Below, in pieces: positions 1 to 8,300 of a stretch of 64,000 nt of DNA (position 1 is the first letter of the stretch; every line of letters begins with the position of its first letter). The translations under genes were made by a program, and so were the position numbers. Below the pieces are notes generated by a model that saw only the letters and a list, made by a program, of their open reading frames with translations, had not been told where the DNA came from and did no database searches. The stretch comes from 0-14-0-20-45-22 sp041645495. Its GTDB lineage: Bacteria > Fidelibacterota > UBA2242. Location of the stretch: positions 1 to 64,000 of the forward strand of contig JBAZPZ010000003.1 of the NCBI GenBank assembly GCA_041645495.1, written 5' to 3'.

Positions 1-72
1 ATCTATGAAATATCTGAATATTTGTTTGCTTCACTCATAACAAAGTCAGTTCGCCTTTGGCGAATAAGGATT

Positions 73-300
73 TCACAGATTTCCTTTCACAATCTCATTA
101 TCAATAATCAGGGAAATCAGCGCAATCGGTTCTTCTAAACTACGACCTATTTTAGTCACTAATACCGATTGACTCGCTAACAAACCATAAAAACATTCAC
201 TCACAAAACGATGGGCTGTCTTATCTAATCCAGCAGAAACTTCCCCCGATATTTGAATAATTTTCTTTCGCAATTTTCGGGATAATTTATTAAAATTCAT
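73..300 (-). pseudogene. Truncated N-terminus of an IS4-type transposase
   Basis: A 75-residue reading frame begins at ATG 300 behind a strong ribosome binding site (AAAGGAGAGG) and stops at TGA 73. The residues RKLRKKIIQ, SGEVSAGL, RFVSECFYGLLAS and TKIGRSLEE resemble the N-terminal helical region of IS4-like DDE transposases. The catalytic domain is missing, so the gene is broken. The match fades just after LEEPIAL, which suggests that a deletion or foreign junction lies there. I see no terminal inverted repeats. The family assignment rests on memory of similar proteins and is moderate. Confidence 0.55.
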
Positions 301-727
301 TCGTCCTCTCCTTTGATTTGTCTTTATTAAAAAACACCAAAAAATATCAAAGAAGAGGACTCTTTTCAATTCCTTTGATTGATTTTATCCCTTCGTAATC
401 CGAAAAAGTACCCCCATTTTTTCCTAAAATGACCTCTACCACTTAGATATTCCCAAATCATTCTGATTATCAGGAAGTTAGTCTATGCCAAGGCTAAATT
501 TTGGGGGATGTCCAAAAAGCGCCTTGACTTTTTACAGGGGACGAACCAGAAATCCGGAACACTGAACACGGGATATTATCCATCCTCAGTTTGCTGTTTA
601 GTATCTCTTTTACGCCAAACTGGTTGGTATCAGAAGTCACGGATTCTCTTTTGTCGTTATCACTTTCTTCCATATCTAACGTCTTATATCTGCTGCATAG
701 CCTTGCGGAATCTGCCGGATGTGATTG
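301..727. other. Non-coding remnant between transposase fragment and duplicated gene
   Basis: No convincing gene is seen. From about 640 to 727 the sequence follows, with gaps and mismatches, the stretch just downstream of the second gene copy (about 7520-7600), including the shared words CTTTTGTC and TAGCCTTGC. This part therefore looks like the decayed junction where the Mrr-like partner gene was lost. 301-600 is AT-rich and holds no repeat or RNA gene that I recognise. Confidence 0.4.
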
Positions 728-1363
728 TTAAGCACTGTTACCTTTGTTCCAAAGATAAATATCAAAAACTCTTTCATGAAACCATGTTTCATTTGATATC
801 TCCCGAATATATTCTTCTGTTCCGACCTCTTGATTTACCGCATACTTATTCATGTCGGGTAGTCTGGAACATGCTTCAATGATTTTTCCTTCATTGGCTT
901 TGAATTCTTCACGCCATTTTTCATAATAAACATCTAAAGCCCCGTCTTTTGTATGCAGCGCATTTCTCACCTGCGAATCATAGATTAGAACCGGATGTTT
1001 GATTTTAATCCAAAGAAACTTTGTCGTAAGCGACAGAAGGTTTTTATTTCCATACTTGACGGATATTCTTCTTTCAATTTCACGTATTTCTTTAACGGGG
1101 TCATCCTTAAAGTCGTCTGGTTTTAGAGGATCGATGATGTCCAAAACCGGTTCGTATCGAGCAAGCGCTCTCTTTTCGTCGTATATTGAAGGTAAATTTC
1201 TCGCTACTCTATAAAAGCCACCGGCATTCTTTAATGCTTTTAGTTTTTCACTCCTATTTCCATTAGATAATGCCTCACAGTACCCCATGTCATACATGAG
1301 CCACTGATTTAGATAAAGTAGCGAGCAATATTCAAAAGTTTTGGTTGCCACATCTTGCTTCAA
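728..1363 (-). CDS. Accessory protein, first of two near-identical copies, possible HhH-glycosylase-like fold
   Basis: The 211-residue protein is about 91% identical by eye (about 19 differences) to the one at 7601-8224. I do not recognise a named family. The words TKFLWIK and LIYDSQVRNAL resemble the pattern seen in uncharacterised helix-hairpin-helix, DNA-glycosylase-like proteins of accessory regions, but this is a weak inference. The start is TTG 1363, six bases after GGAGGAG. A GTG at 1351 lines up with the ATG of the other copy but is farther from the ribosome binding site. Unlike the second copy, it has no intact nuclease gene downstream. Base composition is more AT-rich than the neighbouring thr genes, in line with transfer. 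Confidence 0.75.
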   Translation of the reverse strand: MKQDVATKTFEYCSLLYLNQWLMYDMGYCEALSNGNRSEKLKALKNAGGFYRVARNLPSIYDEKRALARYEPVLDIIDPLKPDDFKDDPVKEIREIERRISVKYGNKNLLSLTTKFLWIKIKHPVLIYDSQVRNALHTKDGALDVYYEKWREEFKANEGKIIEACSRLPDMNKYAVNQEVGTEEYIREISNETWFHERVFDIYLWNKGNSA

Positions 1364-1400
1364 TTTTTTCTCCTCCGAAATCCCTTATCATAATGCTATG

Positions 1401-1429
1401 AATTTATTCCCAAACAATTCTTTTATCAA
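1401..1429 (-). promoter_or_regulatory. Predicted promoter of the first accessory gene copy
   Basis: On the minus strand TTGATA (1424-1429) is followed after 17 bases by TAAATT (1401-1406). The spacer start AAAGAATTGTTT and the bases after the -10 box match the promoter at 10653-10681. It points at the gene starting at 1363. This is a sequence prediction only. Confidence 0.5.
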
Positions 1430-1438
1430 GACACTTTT

Positions 1439-1471
1439 AACCTTCAGAAGGTTAGAAACCTTCTGAAGGTT
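1439..1471. repeat. 33-bp palindromic repeat, copy 1
   Basis: Two 15-base arms, AACCTTCAGAAGGTT and its reverse complement, are separated by three bases. Each arm is itself a hyphenated palindrome. The same structure occurs at 10691-10723, again directly upstream of a TTGAyA-N17-TAAATT promoter, so the palindrome and promoter travel as one unit. Confidence 0.85.
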
Positions 1472-1480
1472 TTAACACTC

Positions 1481-1509
1481 TTGGCAGGTTCGGGAAAATA
1501 TCGTATTTT
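1481..1509 (+). promoter_or_regulatory. Possible promoter of thrABC
   Basis: TTGGCA (1481-1486), 17 bases, then TATTTT (1504-1509). This would give a leader of about 45 bases before thrA. I see no attenuator peptide, T-box or riboswitch in that space. Confidence 0.35.
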
Positions 1510-1560
1510 TCGTCGGATCGATTTTATTGAGCATTTGACACACAGACTGAAAGTTAGAGT

Positions 1561-4029
1561 ATGAAAGTTCTAAAATTCGGCGGAACCTCAGTAGGCAAGC
1601 CGGAAAATCTGAAAACCATTTTTCAGATCGTCGCAAAAGAAATCCAAAGCGGAACCGACGTCATCACGGTCTTTTCGGCGCTCAGCAAAGTCACGGATCA
1701 GTTGACGGAAATGAGCCGCTTAGCCGCGAAAAGAGACGTGGCCTATAAAACAGTCTATGACGACCTGCGCAACCGCCATTTCCAGTTCATCGAGAAAGTG
1801 ATGCCGCCGGTTGAACGGGAATCCGTGATCGCGGAAATCGAATCCATTCTCTCCGAACTGCAGGACATCGTGCATGGCGTTTACTTGTTGAAGGAATTAT
1901 CCGGGCAGTCGCTCGACCTGATCCTGAGTTTCGGCGAACGCCTGTCTTGTACGATCATCGCCGCCTATGGCAAGTCCGCCGGCCATGCGACTCATTACGC
2001 GGATGCCCGGCAAATTTTCACGACCAATGACCACTTCGGGGCGGCGCGGATCATTTCGAATATTACAACTCCCAAAATACAGGCCCTTTTTCAAAATTAT
2101 ACCGGAGTACCTGTCGTAACCGGATTTATTGCGGCGACCGAAGACGGTGTCACGACGACTCTGGGACGAGGCGGCTCCGACCTGACCGCTTCCCTGATCG
2201 GCGCGGCCTTAGATGCCGAAGAAATTCAGATCTGGACGGACGTCAACGGTTTCATGTCCGCCGATCCGCACAAGGTCAAAGAAGCCTTTTCTCTGCGTGA
2301 ACTCAGTTACGAAGAAGCAGTTGAACTCAGTCACTTCGGCGCCAAAGTGCTTTTCCCACCGACTATTCAGCCGGTGATAGATAAAAAGATTCCAGTCCGG
2401 ATTATGAACACTTTCAATCCGGATTTTCCCGGCACGGTCATCAAGAAAAATCCTTCTGCCAACGGCGGTTTTATTAAAGGAATCACCTCGATCAGGCATA
2501 TTTCTCTGCTGACTGTTCAGGGCAGTGGCATGATCGGCGTCAGCGGCATTTCGTCCCGCCTGTTCGGCGCGCTCGCCAAAGTCAACGTGAATGTGATCCT
2601 GATTTCCCAGGCATCCTCGGAACATTCCATCTGCGTGGCCATTTTGCATGATTCCGTCCATAAGGCAAAAACGGCAATCGAAGAGGAATTCTCGATGGAG
2701 ATCAAAGTCCGCATGGTCGACCCGGTCATCGTGGAAAATGACCTGATCATCATCGCCGTGGTCGGTGAACGGATGCGTAAAACCACCGGACTGGCCGGGC
2801 GACTCTTCAGTGCTCTCGGCGAAAAAACCATCAATGTCGTGGCTATTGCACAGGGCTCTTCGGAATTGAACATCTCGATTGTAATCGATCAAAAGGACGA
2901 GGATCAGGCACTCAACGCCATCCACAATGCCTTCTTCGCAAAAAAAGTAAAAGTGAACCTGTTCCTTTTCGGCGTCGGACTGATCGGTTCAGCTCTTATC
3001 GAACAGATTAGATCGAATTATATCAATTTGCTGAATAAATATGCCCTAGATTTGAAAGTCGTCGGGCTGGCCAACAGCCGGAAAATGCTGATCGACAAAG
3101 ACGGCATCGATTTGAATGACTGGCGAAAATCCCTGAACGATTCCCCGGTCAAAACCGATATGCAAGTGTTGCTAGCTGAGATAAAGAAACTGAATCTGGA
3201 TAACAATGTTTTAGTAGATTGTACTGCCAGCGCCGAAATCGTGACGCATTATGAACAAGTTTTGACCGGGCGGACCTCCATCGTCACCGCGAATAAAATC
3301 GGCAACACCGGTTCGTATTCCCAATATGTCAAATTCCGGGACCTCGCGAAAAGCAAACACGTCCATTTCCTCTATGAAACCAACGCCGGGGCGGCTCTGC
3401 CGATCATCAGCACTCTGCGGGACATGATCAATTCCGGCGACCGGATTATCCGGATCGAAGCGATCCTGTCCGGCACAATCAGTTATATACTCAATAATTT
3501 CAAGCCGGGGAAAAAGTTCAGCGACATCGTCCGCGAAGCCAAAGATAAAGGTTTTACCGAACCCGACCCGCGCGATGACCTCAGTGGTCTCGATTTCGCC
3601 CGCAAAGTTCTGATCCTCGCCCGGGAGATCGGGAATCCCACTGAACTAGCCGATATTCAGATCGAACCGATCTTGCCGGAGAATTGCTACAAAGCCCCTT
3701 CGATCGAGGCGTTCTTCGAGGAACTTGAAAAATCCAATGCTTACTTCGATAAATTGCTACAACAGGCGCACGCCGAAGGCAAAGTCCTACGCTATATCGC
3801 GATTTACGAAAACGAAAAAACGTCGATGAAATTAGAAAAAGTGAATTCCGCCCATCCCTTCTATTCGCTGAGCGGCAGTGACAATATCATTGCCTTTACG
3901 ACTAATCGTTACGCCGAAAATCCGCTGGTTATCAAAGGAGCGGGCGCCGGCGCGGAAGTGACGGCCGCGGGCGTCATGGCGGATATTTTCAAGATTGCCA
4001 ACGCCGTAATGAAGAGTAAGAGTTTCTGA
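1561..4029 (+). CDS. thrA: Bifunctional aspartokinase / homoserine dehydrogenase
   Basis: The enzyme catalyses the first and third steps of the aspartate pathway to threonine and methionine: phosphorylation of aspartate and NAD(P)H-dependent reduction of aspartate semialdehyde to homoserine. At 822 residues it has the usual length of ThrA/MetL fusions. The kinase domain opens with KFGGTSVG and contains LGRGGSDLTA. Two ACT-type regulatory modules follow around residues 315-460, and the dehydrogenase begins near residue 465 with the nucleotide-binding FGVGLIGSAL. The ACT region suggests feedback inhibition by threonine, as in the family. Its TGA overlaps the thrB ATG by one base, which indicates translational coupling. 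It is first in thrA-thrB-thrC. Confidence 0.97.
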   Translation: MKVLKFGGTSVGKPENLKTIFQIVAKEIQSGTDVITVFSALSKVTDQLTEMSRLAAKRDVAYKTVYDDLRNRHFQFIEKVMPPVERESVIAEIESILSELQDIVHGVYLLKELSGQSLDLILSFGERLSCTIIAAYGKSAGHATHYADARQIFTTNDHFGAARIISNITTPKIQALFQNYTGVPVVTGFIAATEDGVTTTLGRGGSDLTASLIGAALDAEEIQIWTDVNGFMSADPHKVKEAFSLRELSYEEAVELSHFGAKVLFPPTIQPVIDKKIPVRIMNTFNPDFPGTVIKKNPSANGGFIKGITSIRHISLLTVQGSGMIGVSGISSRLFGALAKVNVNVILISQASSEHSICVAILHDSVHKAKTAIEEEFSMEIKVRMVDPVIVENDLIIIAVVGERMRKTTGLAGRLFSALGEKTINVVAIAQGSSELNISIVIDQKDEDQALNAIHNAFFAKKVKVNLFLFGVGLIGSALIEQIRSNYINLLNKYALDLKVVGLANSRKMLIDKDGIDLNDWRKSLNDSPVKTDMQVLLAEIKKLNLDNNVLVDCTASAEIVTHYEQVLTGRTSIVTANKIGNTGSYSQYVKFRDLAKSKHVHFLYETNAGAALPIISTLRDMINSGDRIIRIEAILSGTISYILNNFKPGKKFSDIVREAKDKGFTEPDPRDDLSGLDFARKVLILAREIGNPTELADIQIEPILPENCYKAPSIEAFFEELEKSNAYFDKLLQQAHAEGKVLRYIAIYENEKTSMKLEKVNSAHPFYSLSGSDNIIAFTTNRYAENPLVIKGAGAGAEVTAAGVMADIFKIANAVMKSKSF

Positions 4030-4967
4030 TGAAGTCCATAACGGTTTTCGCTCCCGCCACCGTGGCCAATGTCGCCTGCGGTTTCGACGTCTTCGGATTC
4101 GCCGTACATGAACCGGGCGACGTCGCTAAGGTCACTCTGCGGGAAACTCCCGGCGTCGAAATTACCCGCATTACCGGCGACAGCAGACAGTTGCCGAAAT
4201 CCGCCGAGAAGAATACGGCCGGTTTCGCGGCCATCCGTTATCTCGAAACCATCGACTCCAAACAGGGCGTCGAAATCGAATTGCAGAAGAAAATGCCGCT
4301 GAATAGCGGCCTGGGTTCGAGCGCTGCCAGCGCGGTTGCCGTCCTTTTTGCGATCAATGCGCTTTTCGAAAACCGGCTCACGAAACATGAATTGCTCAGT
4401 ATCGCGATACAGTCGGAGAAATTAGCCTGCGGCGCCGCGCACGCCGACAACGTCGCTCCGGCGCTTTTCGGCGGTTTTGTACTTATCCGTGAAAACGATC
4501 CGCCGGACATCGTGGAATTGCCGGTTCCGGATAACCTTTACTGTACGATCATTCACCCGGAAGTCGAAATTCGCACCGCGGATGCCCGCAATATCCTCAC
4601 TCCGCAGATTCCCCTGAAGGATGCAGTCAGGCAATGGGCGAACACGGCGGGATTGGTCGCCGGACTTTTCCGGAAAGACTTTGCGCTCATCGGCCGCTCT
4701 TTACACGATCACGTCATCGAACCACAACGGGCTATGCTTATTCCCTATTTCTATGAATTGAAACAGGCGGCTTTAGCCAGCGGCGCCCTCGGTTGCAGTA
4801 TATCCGGTTCGGGACCTTCCGTCTTCGCGCTATCGCAAACGCAAGTCGTTGCCGCGAAAATCGCCGAGGCCATGCAAACCGTCCTGAATAATCACGGGAT
4901 CGGCAATCAGATTTACGTCTCTCCCATCAGCACCAAAGGACCGGAAATCATCGCTCAAGAGGAATAA
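4029..4967 (+). CDS. thrB: Homoserine kinase
   Basis: The enzyme phosphorylates homoserine to O-phosphohomoserine in the cytoplasm, using ATP. It is a 312-residue GHMP kinase: the N-terminus reads APATVANVACGFDVFG and the ATP-binding glycine loop is PLNSGLGSSAASA near residue 90. The C-terminal GCSISGSGPSVFAL is the second conserved GHMP motif. It overlaps thrA by one base and is separated from thrC by four, so the three are one operon. Length and motifs are normal for the family. Confidence 0.96.
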   Translation: MKSITVFAPATVANVACGFDVFGFAVHEPGDVAKVTLRETPGVEITRITGDSRQLPKSAEKNTAGFAAIRYLETIDSKQGVEIELQKKMPLNSGLGSSAASAVAVLFAINALFENRLTKHELLSIAIQSEKLACGAAHADNVAPALFGGFVLIRENDPPDIVELPVPDNLYCTIIHPEVEIRTADARNILTPQIPLKDAVRQWANTAGLVAGLFRKDFALIGRSLHDHVIEPQRAMLIPYFYELKQAALASGALGCSISGSGPSVFALSQTQVVAAKIAEAMQTVLNNHGIGNQIYVSPISTKGPEIIAQEE

Positions 4968-4971
4968 AACT

Positions 4972-6288
4972 TTGCGATATTACAGCACTGCCGACCGCAC
5001 CCATAAAGTTCCCCTGAGAGAGGCCGTTCTGAACGGCATGCCCGCCGACGGTGGTCTTTACATGCCCGAATCTCTGCCGGTAATGCCGGATAAATTCTTC
5101 CGCGATCTGCCGGAGATGACTTTTCAGTCCTTGTCTTTCGAAGTGGCCAAAACCCTGATCGGCAATGACGTCCCAGCCGACATCCTGCATAAAATTATAG
5201 ACGACGCCATCAATTTCGAAACCACGCTGGTAAACATTACGGAAAAGATCAAGACCCTCGAACTTTTCCACGGGCCGACCCTCGCTTTTAAAGACGTCGG
5301 CGCGCGGTTCATGTCGCGCCTGATGGCCTATTTCGTCCGGGGCAGTGATCGTAAACTCAACATTCTGGTCGCGACCTCCGGCGACACCGGCAGCGCCGTC
5401 GCCAATGGTTTTTTCCAGATCCCCGGCATCAACGTCATCGTCCTTTACCCGGCCGGGAAGATCAGCCTAATCCAGGAAAAGCAAATCGCGACGATGGGCG
5501 GGAACGTCATTGCTTTGAAAGTAAAAGGCACGTTCGACGATTGCCAGCGTTTGGTGAAAGCCGCCTTAGTCGATCCGGATGTTCAAAAAGCCCTGACGGT
5601 CAGTTCCGCCAATTCGATCAACATTGCGCGGCTGATTCCGCAAACCTTTTACTATTTCAATGCCTTCCGGCAGATCCAAGATTTTCACGACAAAAAGATT
5701 GCGGTCTGCGTTCCCAGCGGCAACTTCGGTAATCTTACCGCCGGCCTGATCGCTAAAAAGATGGGACTGCCGGTTGACCGCTTCATCGCCGCTACCAACA
5801 TCAACCATATCGTCCCGGATTACCTATCAACCGGGATTTTCCACCCGCAGGCTTCCATTCAGACCATTTCCAACGCCATGGACGTCGGGAATCCCAGCAA
5901 TTTTGCCCGCATGCTCGCCCTCTATGACAATTCGTTAGACAACATGCGCCGGGACATCGACGGTGAATATTTTACCGACGACGAGACCCGCGCCGCGATT
6001 GCCGCAGTTTATCGTGAGATTGGCTACATTCTCGATCCGCACGGCGCCGTCGGTTACCTGGGAATTAAAAACTATCTCGACCGAAATCCGTCAACAGATA
6101 CCGGTATTTTCCTTGAAACAGCGCACCCGGCGAAGTTCCGGGATGTGGTGGAACCGATCATCGGAACGACTATCGCGATCCCAGACCGGCTTGCAAAATT
6201 CCTTGAACGAAAAGTGTTATCAATAAATATATCCAGCGAGTATGAGGAATTCAAAGCCTTCCTGTTGGAAAACAAGATTCTTTATTGA
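4972..6288 (+). CDS. thrC: Threonine synthase
   Basis: This PLP enzyme converts O-phosphohomoserine to threonine and phosphate, the last step of the pathway. The 438-residue protein starts with MRYYSTAD, typical of the family. It carries the PLP-lysine context HGPTLAFKDVGARF near residue 110 and the phosphate-binding ATSGDTGSAVANGF. The start codon is TTG at 4972, preceded by AAGAGGAAT; no better start is available. It ends the thr operon. No terminator hairpin is clear between it and the argD remnant. Confidence 0.95.
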   Translation: MRYYSTADRTHKVPLREAVLNGMPADGGLYMPESLPVMPDKFFRDLPEMTFQSLSFEVAKTLIGNDVPADILHKIIDDAINFETTLVNITEKIKTLELFHGPTLAFKDVGARFMSRLMAYFVRGSDRKLNILVATSGDTGSAVANGFFQIPGINVIVLYPAGKISLIQEKQIATMGGNVIALKVKGTFDDCQRLVKAALVDPDVQKALTVSSANSINIARLIPQTFYYFNAFRQIQDFHDKKIAVCVPSGNFGNLTAGLIAKKMGLPVDRFIAATNINHIVPDYLSTGIFHPQASIQTISNAMDVGNPSNFARMLALYDNSLDNMRRDIDGEYFTDDETRAAIAAVYREIGYILDPHGAVGYLGIKNYLDRNPSTDTGIFLETAHPAKFRDVVEPIIGTTIAIPDRLAKFLERKVLSINISSEYEEFKAFLLENKILY

Positions 6289-6319
6289 CCAAACCATCTT
6301 CCCGCGTTGACTTACTGAA

Positions 6320-6535
6320 TTGTTATGTGGTGCCGAACCGGAAGTCATGACGCTCGCCAAATCTCATGGCAGCGGTGTCCAACTCGGCGCGGAAATCGTC
6401 GACAAATGCCGCGCCCAAAACCTGCTGATCAACTGCACGCACCAAACCGTTCTGCGCCTCATGCCCGCCATCAATGTCACCAAAGAGCAGATCGACCGCG
6501 CAGTCGCGATCATCGGCAAGGCGTTGGAAGAATAA
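6320..6535 (+). pseudogene. argD: Internally deleted acetylornithine aminotransferase remnant
   Basis: A 71-residue frame joins two separated parts of an ArgD-type class III aminotransferase. The first part, GAEPEVMTLAKSHG, matches the mid-protein segment ahead of the PLP lysine (EPDxMTLAK in the family). The second, from GVQLGAEIVDKCRAQ to the end, matches the C-terminal domain, with INCTHQTVLRLMPA intact. About 100 residues including the catalytic lysine are missing, and there is no N-terminal half. It is probably a relic and not a functional gene. An intact argF lies at 34.9 kb, so arginine synthesis may still exist in the genome. Confidence 0.8.
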
Positions 6536-6582
6536 AAGTCAACAGAGTTTCAAAATAGATGAGGATTCTTTTATATTGGATT

Positions 6583-7506
6583 TTACTTTATCTTCGTCAA
6601 TAGCCAATCTGTCAATCCAAATTCAACTATCATTTTTGCCAGCCGTTTTGGTAAAATAAGTTCAATGTCTTCGTATTTGGTGTTTTTAAATTCAGCAAGA
6701 GTTTTGTCAGGGCTATGAACTACGAAATATAGTTTTCTAAATATACCATGTGAAAACTCTTGAGCATATTTTTCAAATTCATCCACAGTTGCTCTGGATT
6801 TGACTTGTACCTGATACTTATCCTCTGTTATTGGCTCAACCAATTCCATATCGACATATTTCATTACTTCCCCTAAAAGACTGACTCGACGCCAACCAGC
6901 ATTTCGAAATATCAAATCAACCAAAGTCTCAAAATCTTTCCAGTGTAATTGCTCCAATCCCATCGCAACTTCCGTTATCAGTTTTGCTTTATTTCGAGAG
7001 ATCGATTTGAAAGCATTGCTTGGTTTATCATTTATAAGTCTTCTCAACGTTTCAACTTCTGCTATTTCGCAAATTGTCCCTCGAAATCCCTGTACTTTCG
7101 CAATATTTCCAGGAATTTGACTAATCAATAAAGGCTTCCCTTTTATATCATGATTATGCCATTCCCCCGAAAGCAAACGGTACACTGATATTTCATCCTT
7201 AAAGATACCTTTTTTACCAAGACGACACCACCAAAGCTGACATTTATGGAAAGTTATCCAAATATCGTTTGATGCGGATTGAGTTATTTTTTTTAGGGCA
7301 TTTATATCCATTGTCGCGACCCCGTCAGTTTTATACTCATGTCTATATTTTATTTTGAGTGCGTCCCAATCTCCTCGATTGATTTCTTCGAGCGTCCAAT
7401 TATTCCACCCAATTCGCGCTTTATTTTCTCTAATGCTAGATGTTTCCCATTCTCCTCCTCTACCCAGTTTGATGTAGTAGGCTTTCGTAAATTTTTCCGT
7501 TTTCAT
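6583..7506 (-). CDS. Mrr-type restriction endonuclease
   Basis: The C-terminal third (residues about 200-300) fits the Mrr catalytic domain: HWKDFETLVDLIFRNAGW, then VDMEL and YQVQVKS, the D...QxK active site of PD-(D/E)xK nucleases. The N-terminal part, beginning KAYYIKLGRGGEWE with RIGWNNW, resembles modules fused to nucleases in defence genes and may sense modified or foreign DNA; that is inference. I place the start at ATG 7506 behind AAAGGACG. A longer frame to 7665 would run into the upstream gene. It lies 94 bases downstream of the duplicated gene and is probably co-transcribed with it. AT-rich, likely acquired. Confidence 0.75.
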   Translation of the reverse strand: MKTEKFTKAYYIKLGRGGEWETSSIRENKARIGWNNWTLEEINRGDWDALKIKYRHEYKTDGVATMDINALKKITQSASNDIWITFHKCQLWWCRLGKKGIFKDEISVYRLLSGEWHNHDIKGKPLLISQIPGNIAKVQGFRGTICEIAEVETLRRLINDKPSNAFKSISRNKAKLITEVAMGLEQLHWKDFETLVDLIFRNAGWRRVSLLGEVMKYVDMELVEPITEDKYQVQVKSRATVDEFEKYAQEFSHGIFRKLYFVVHSPDKTLAEFKNTKYEDIELILPKRLAKMIVEFGLTDWLLTKIK

Positions 7507-7600
7507 TTCAGTACCGTCCTTTAAAGATAAGCCTTCTTTTGTCTTTATCGCTCGTTTTATATCAGTGGCGTAGCCTTGCAGAATCTGCCGGATGTTATTG

Positions 7601-8224
7601 TTAAGCACTGTTACCTTTGTTCCAAAGATAAATATCAAAAACTCTTTCATGAAACCATGTTTCATTTGATATCTCCCGAATATATTCTTCTGTTCCGACC
7701 TCCTGATTCACCGCATACTTATTCATCTCGGGTAGTCTGGAACATACTTCAATGATTTTTCCTTCATTGGCTTTGAATTCTTCACGCCATTTTTCATAAT
7801 AAGCATCTAAAGCCCCGTCTTTTGTATGCAGCGCACTTCTCACCTGTGAATCATAGATTAGAATCGGATGCTTGATTTTAATCCAAAGAAACTTTGTCGT
7901 AAGCGACAGAAGGTTTTTATTTCCATACTTGGCGGATATACTTCTTTCAATTTCACGTATTTCTTTAACGGGGTCATCCTTAAAGTTGTCTGGTTTTAGA
8001 GGGTCGATAATGTCCAAAACCGGTGCGTATCTATCAAGCCCTTTCTTTTCGTCGTATTCCGAAGGTAAATTTCTCGCTACTCTATAAAAGCCACCGGCAT
8101 TTTTTAATGCAGTCAGTTTTTCACTCTTGTTGCCATTAGATAATGCCTGACAGTAACCCATGTCATAGATGAGCCACTGATTTAGATAATAGAGCGAGCA
8201 ATATTCAAAAGTTTTGATTGCCAT
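7601..8224 (-). CDS. Accessory protein, second copy, paired with the Mrr-type nuclease
   Basis: The 207-residue protein is a near-copy of the product of 728-1363. Similarity starts exactly at the start codon and continues past the stop. The ATG at 8224 follows AAGGAGAGGT, which sits directly against the attC-like site 8238-8300, as expected for the first gene of an integron cassette. The family is not recognised; TKFLWIK and LIYDSQVRSAL hint at a helix-hairpin-helix DNA-binding or glycosylase-like protein. With the downstream Mrr-type nuclease it may form a two-gene defence module. The function is not established. Confidence 0.75.
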   Translation of the reverse strand: MAIKTFEYCSLYYLNQWLIYDMGYCQALSNGNKSEKLTALKNAGGFYRVARNLPSEYDEKKGLDRYAPVLDIIDPLKPDNFKDDPVKEIREIERSISAKYGNKNLLSLTTKFLWIKIKHPILIYDSQVRSALHTKDGALDAYYEKWREEFKANEGKIIEVCSRLPEMNKYAVNQEVGTEEYIREISNETWFHERVFDIYLWNKGNSA

Positions 8225-8237
8225 ACCTCTCCTTGAT

Positions 8238-8300
8238 ACCTAACGCAACGCCTCTCGGGGCGCGAGGAACGAGCGCTCCTTTTGCAGGCGCTTGTTAGGT
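8238..8300 (-). repeat. attC-like integron recombination site 1
   Basis: The outer boxes ACCTAAC (8238-8244) and GTTAGGT (8294-8300) fit the attC consensus RYYYAAC and GTTRRRY and are exact reverse complements. Inside, CGCCT near one end and AGGCG near the other continue the imperfect stem. The total is 63 bp, normal for attC. On the minus strand the stop codon TAA of the upstream gene lies inside the ACCTAAC box, as is common in gene cassettes. No integron integrase is in the window. Confidence 0.7.

Noticed and set aside
508..882. Plus-strand open frame overlapping the first accessory gene copy
   Set aside because: Its second half is antisense to the duplicated gene and the first half shows no family or ribosome binding site.
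1472..1560. Threonine attenuator, T-box or riboswitch ahead of thrA
   Set aside because: The leader is short, with no Thr/Ile-rich leader peptide and no convincing terminator hairpin.
2209..2925. Long minus-strand open frame (238 codons)
   Set aside because: It lies wholly within thrA, which has all its motifs. It has no ribosome binding site and an unnatural composition (His/Asp/Arg-rich).
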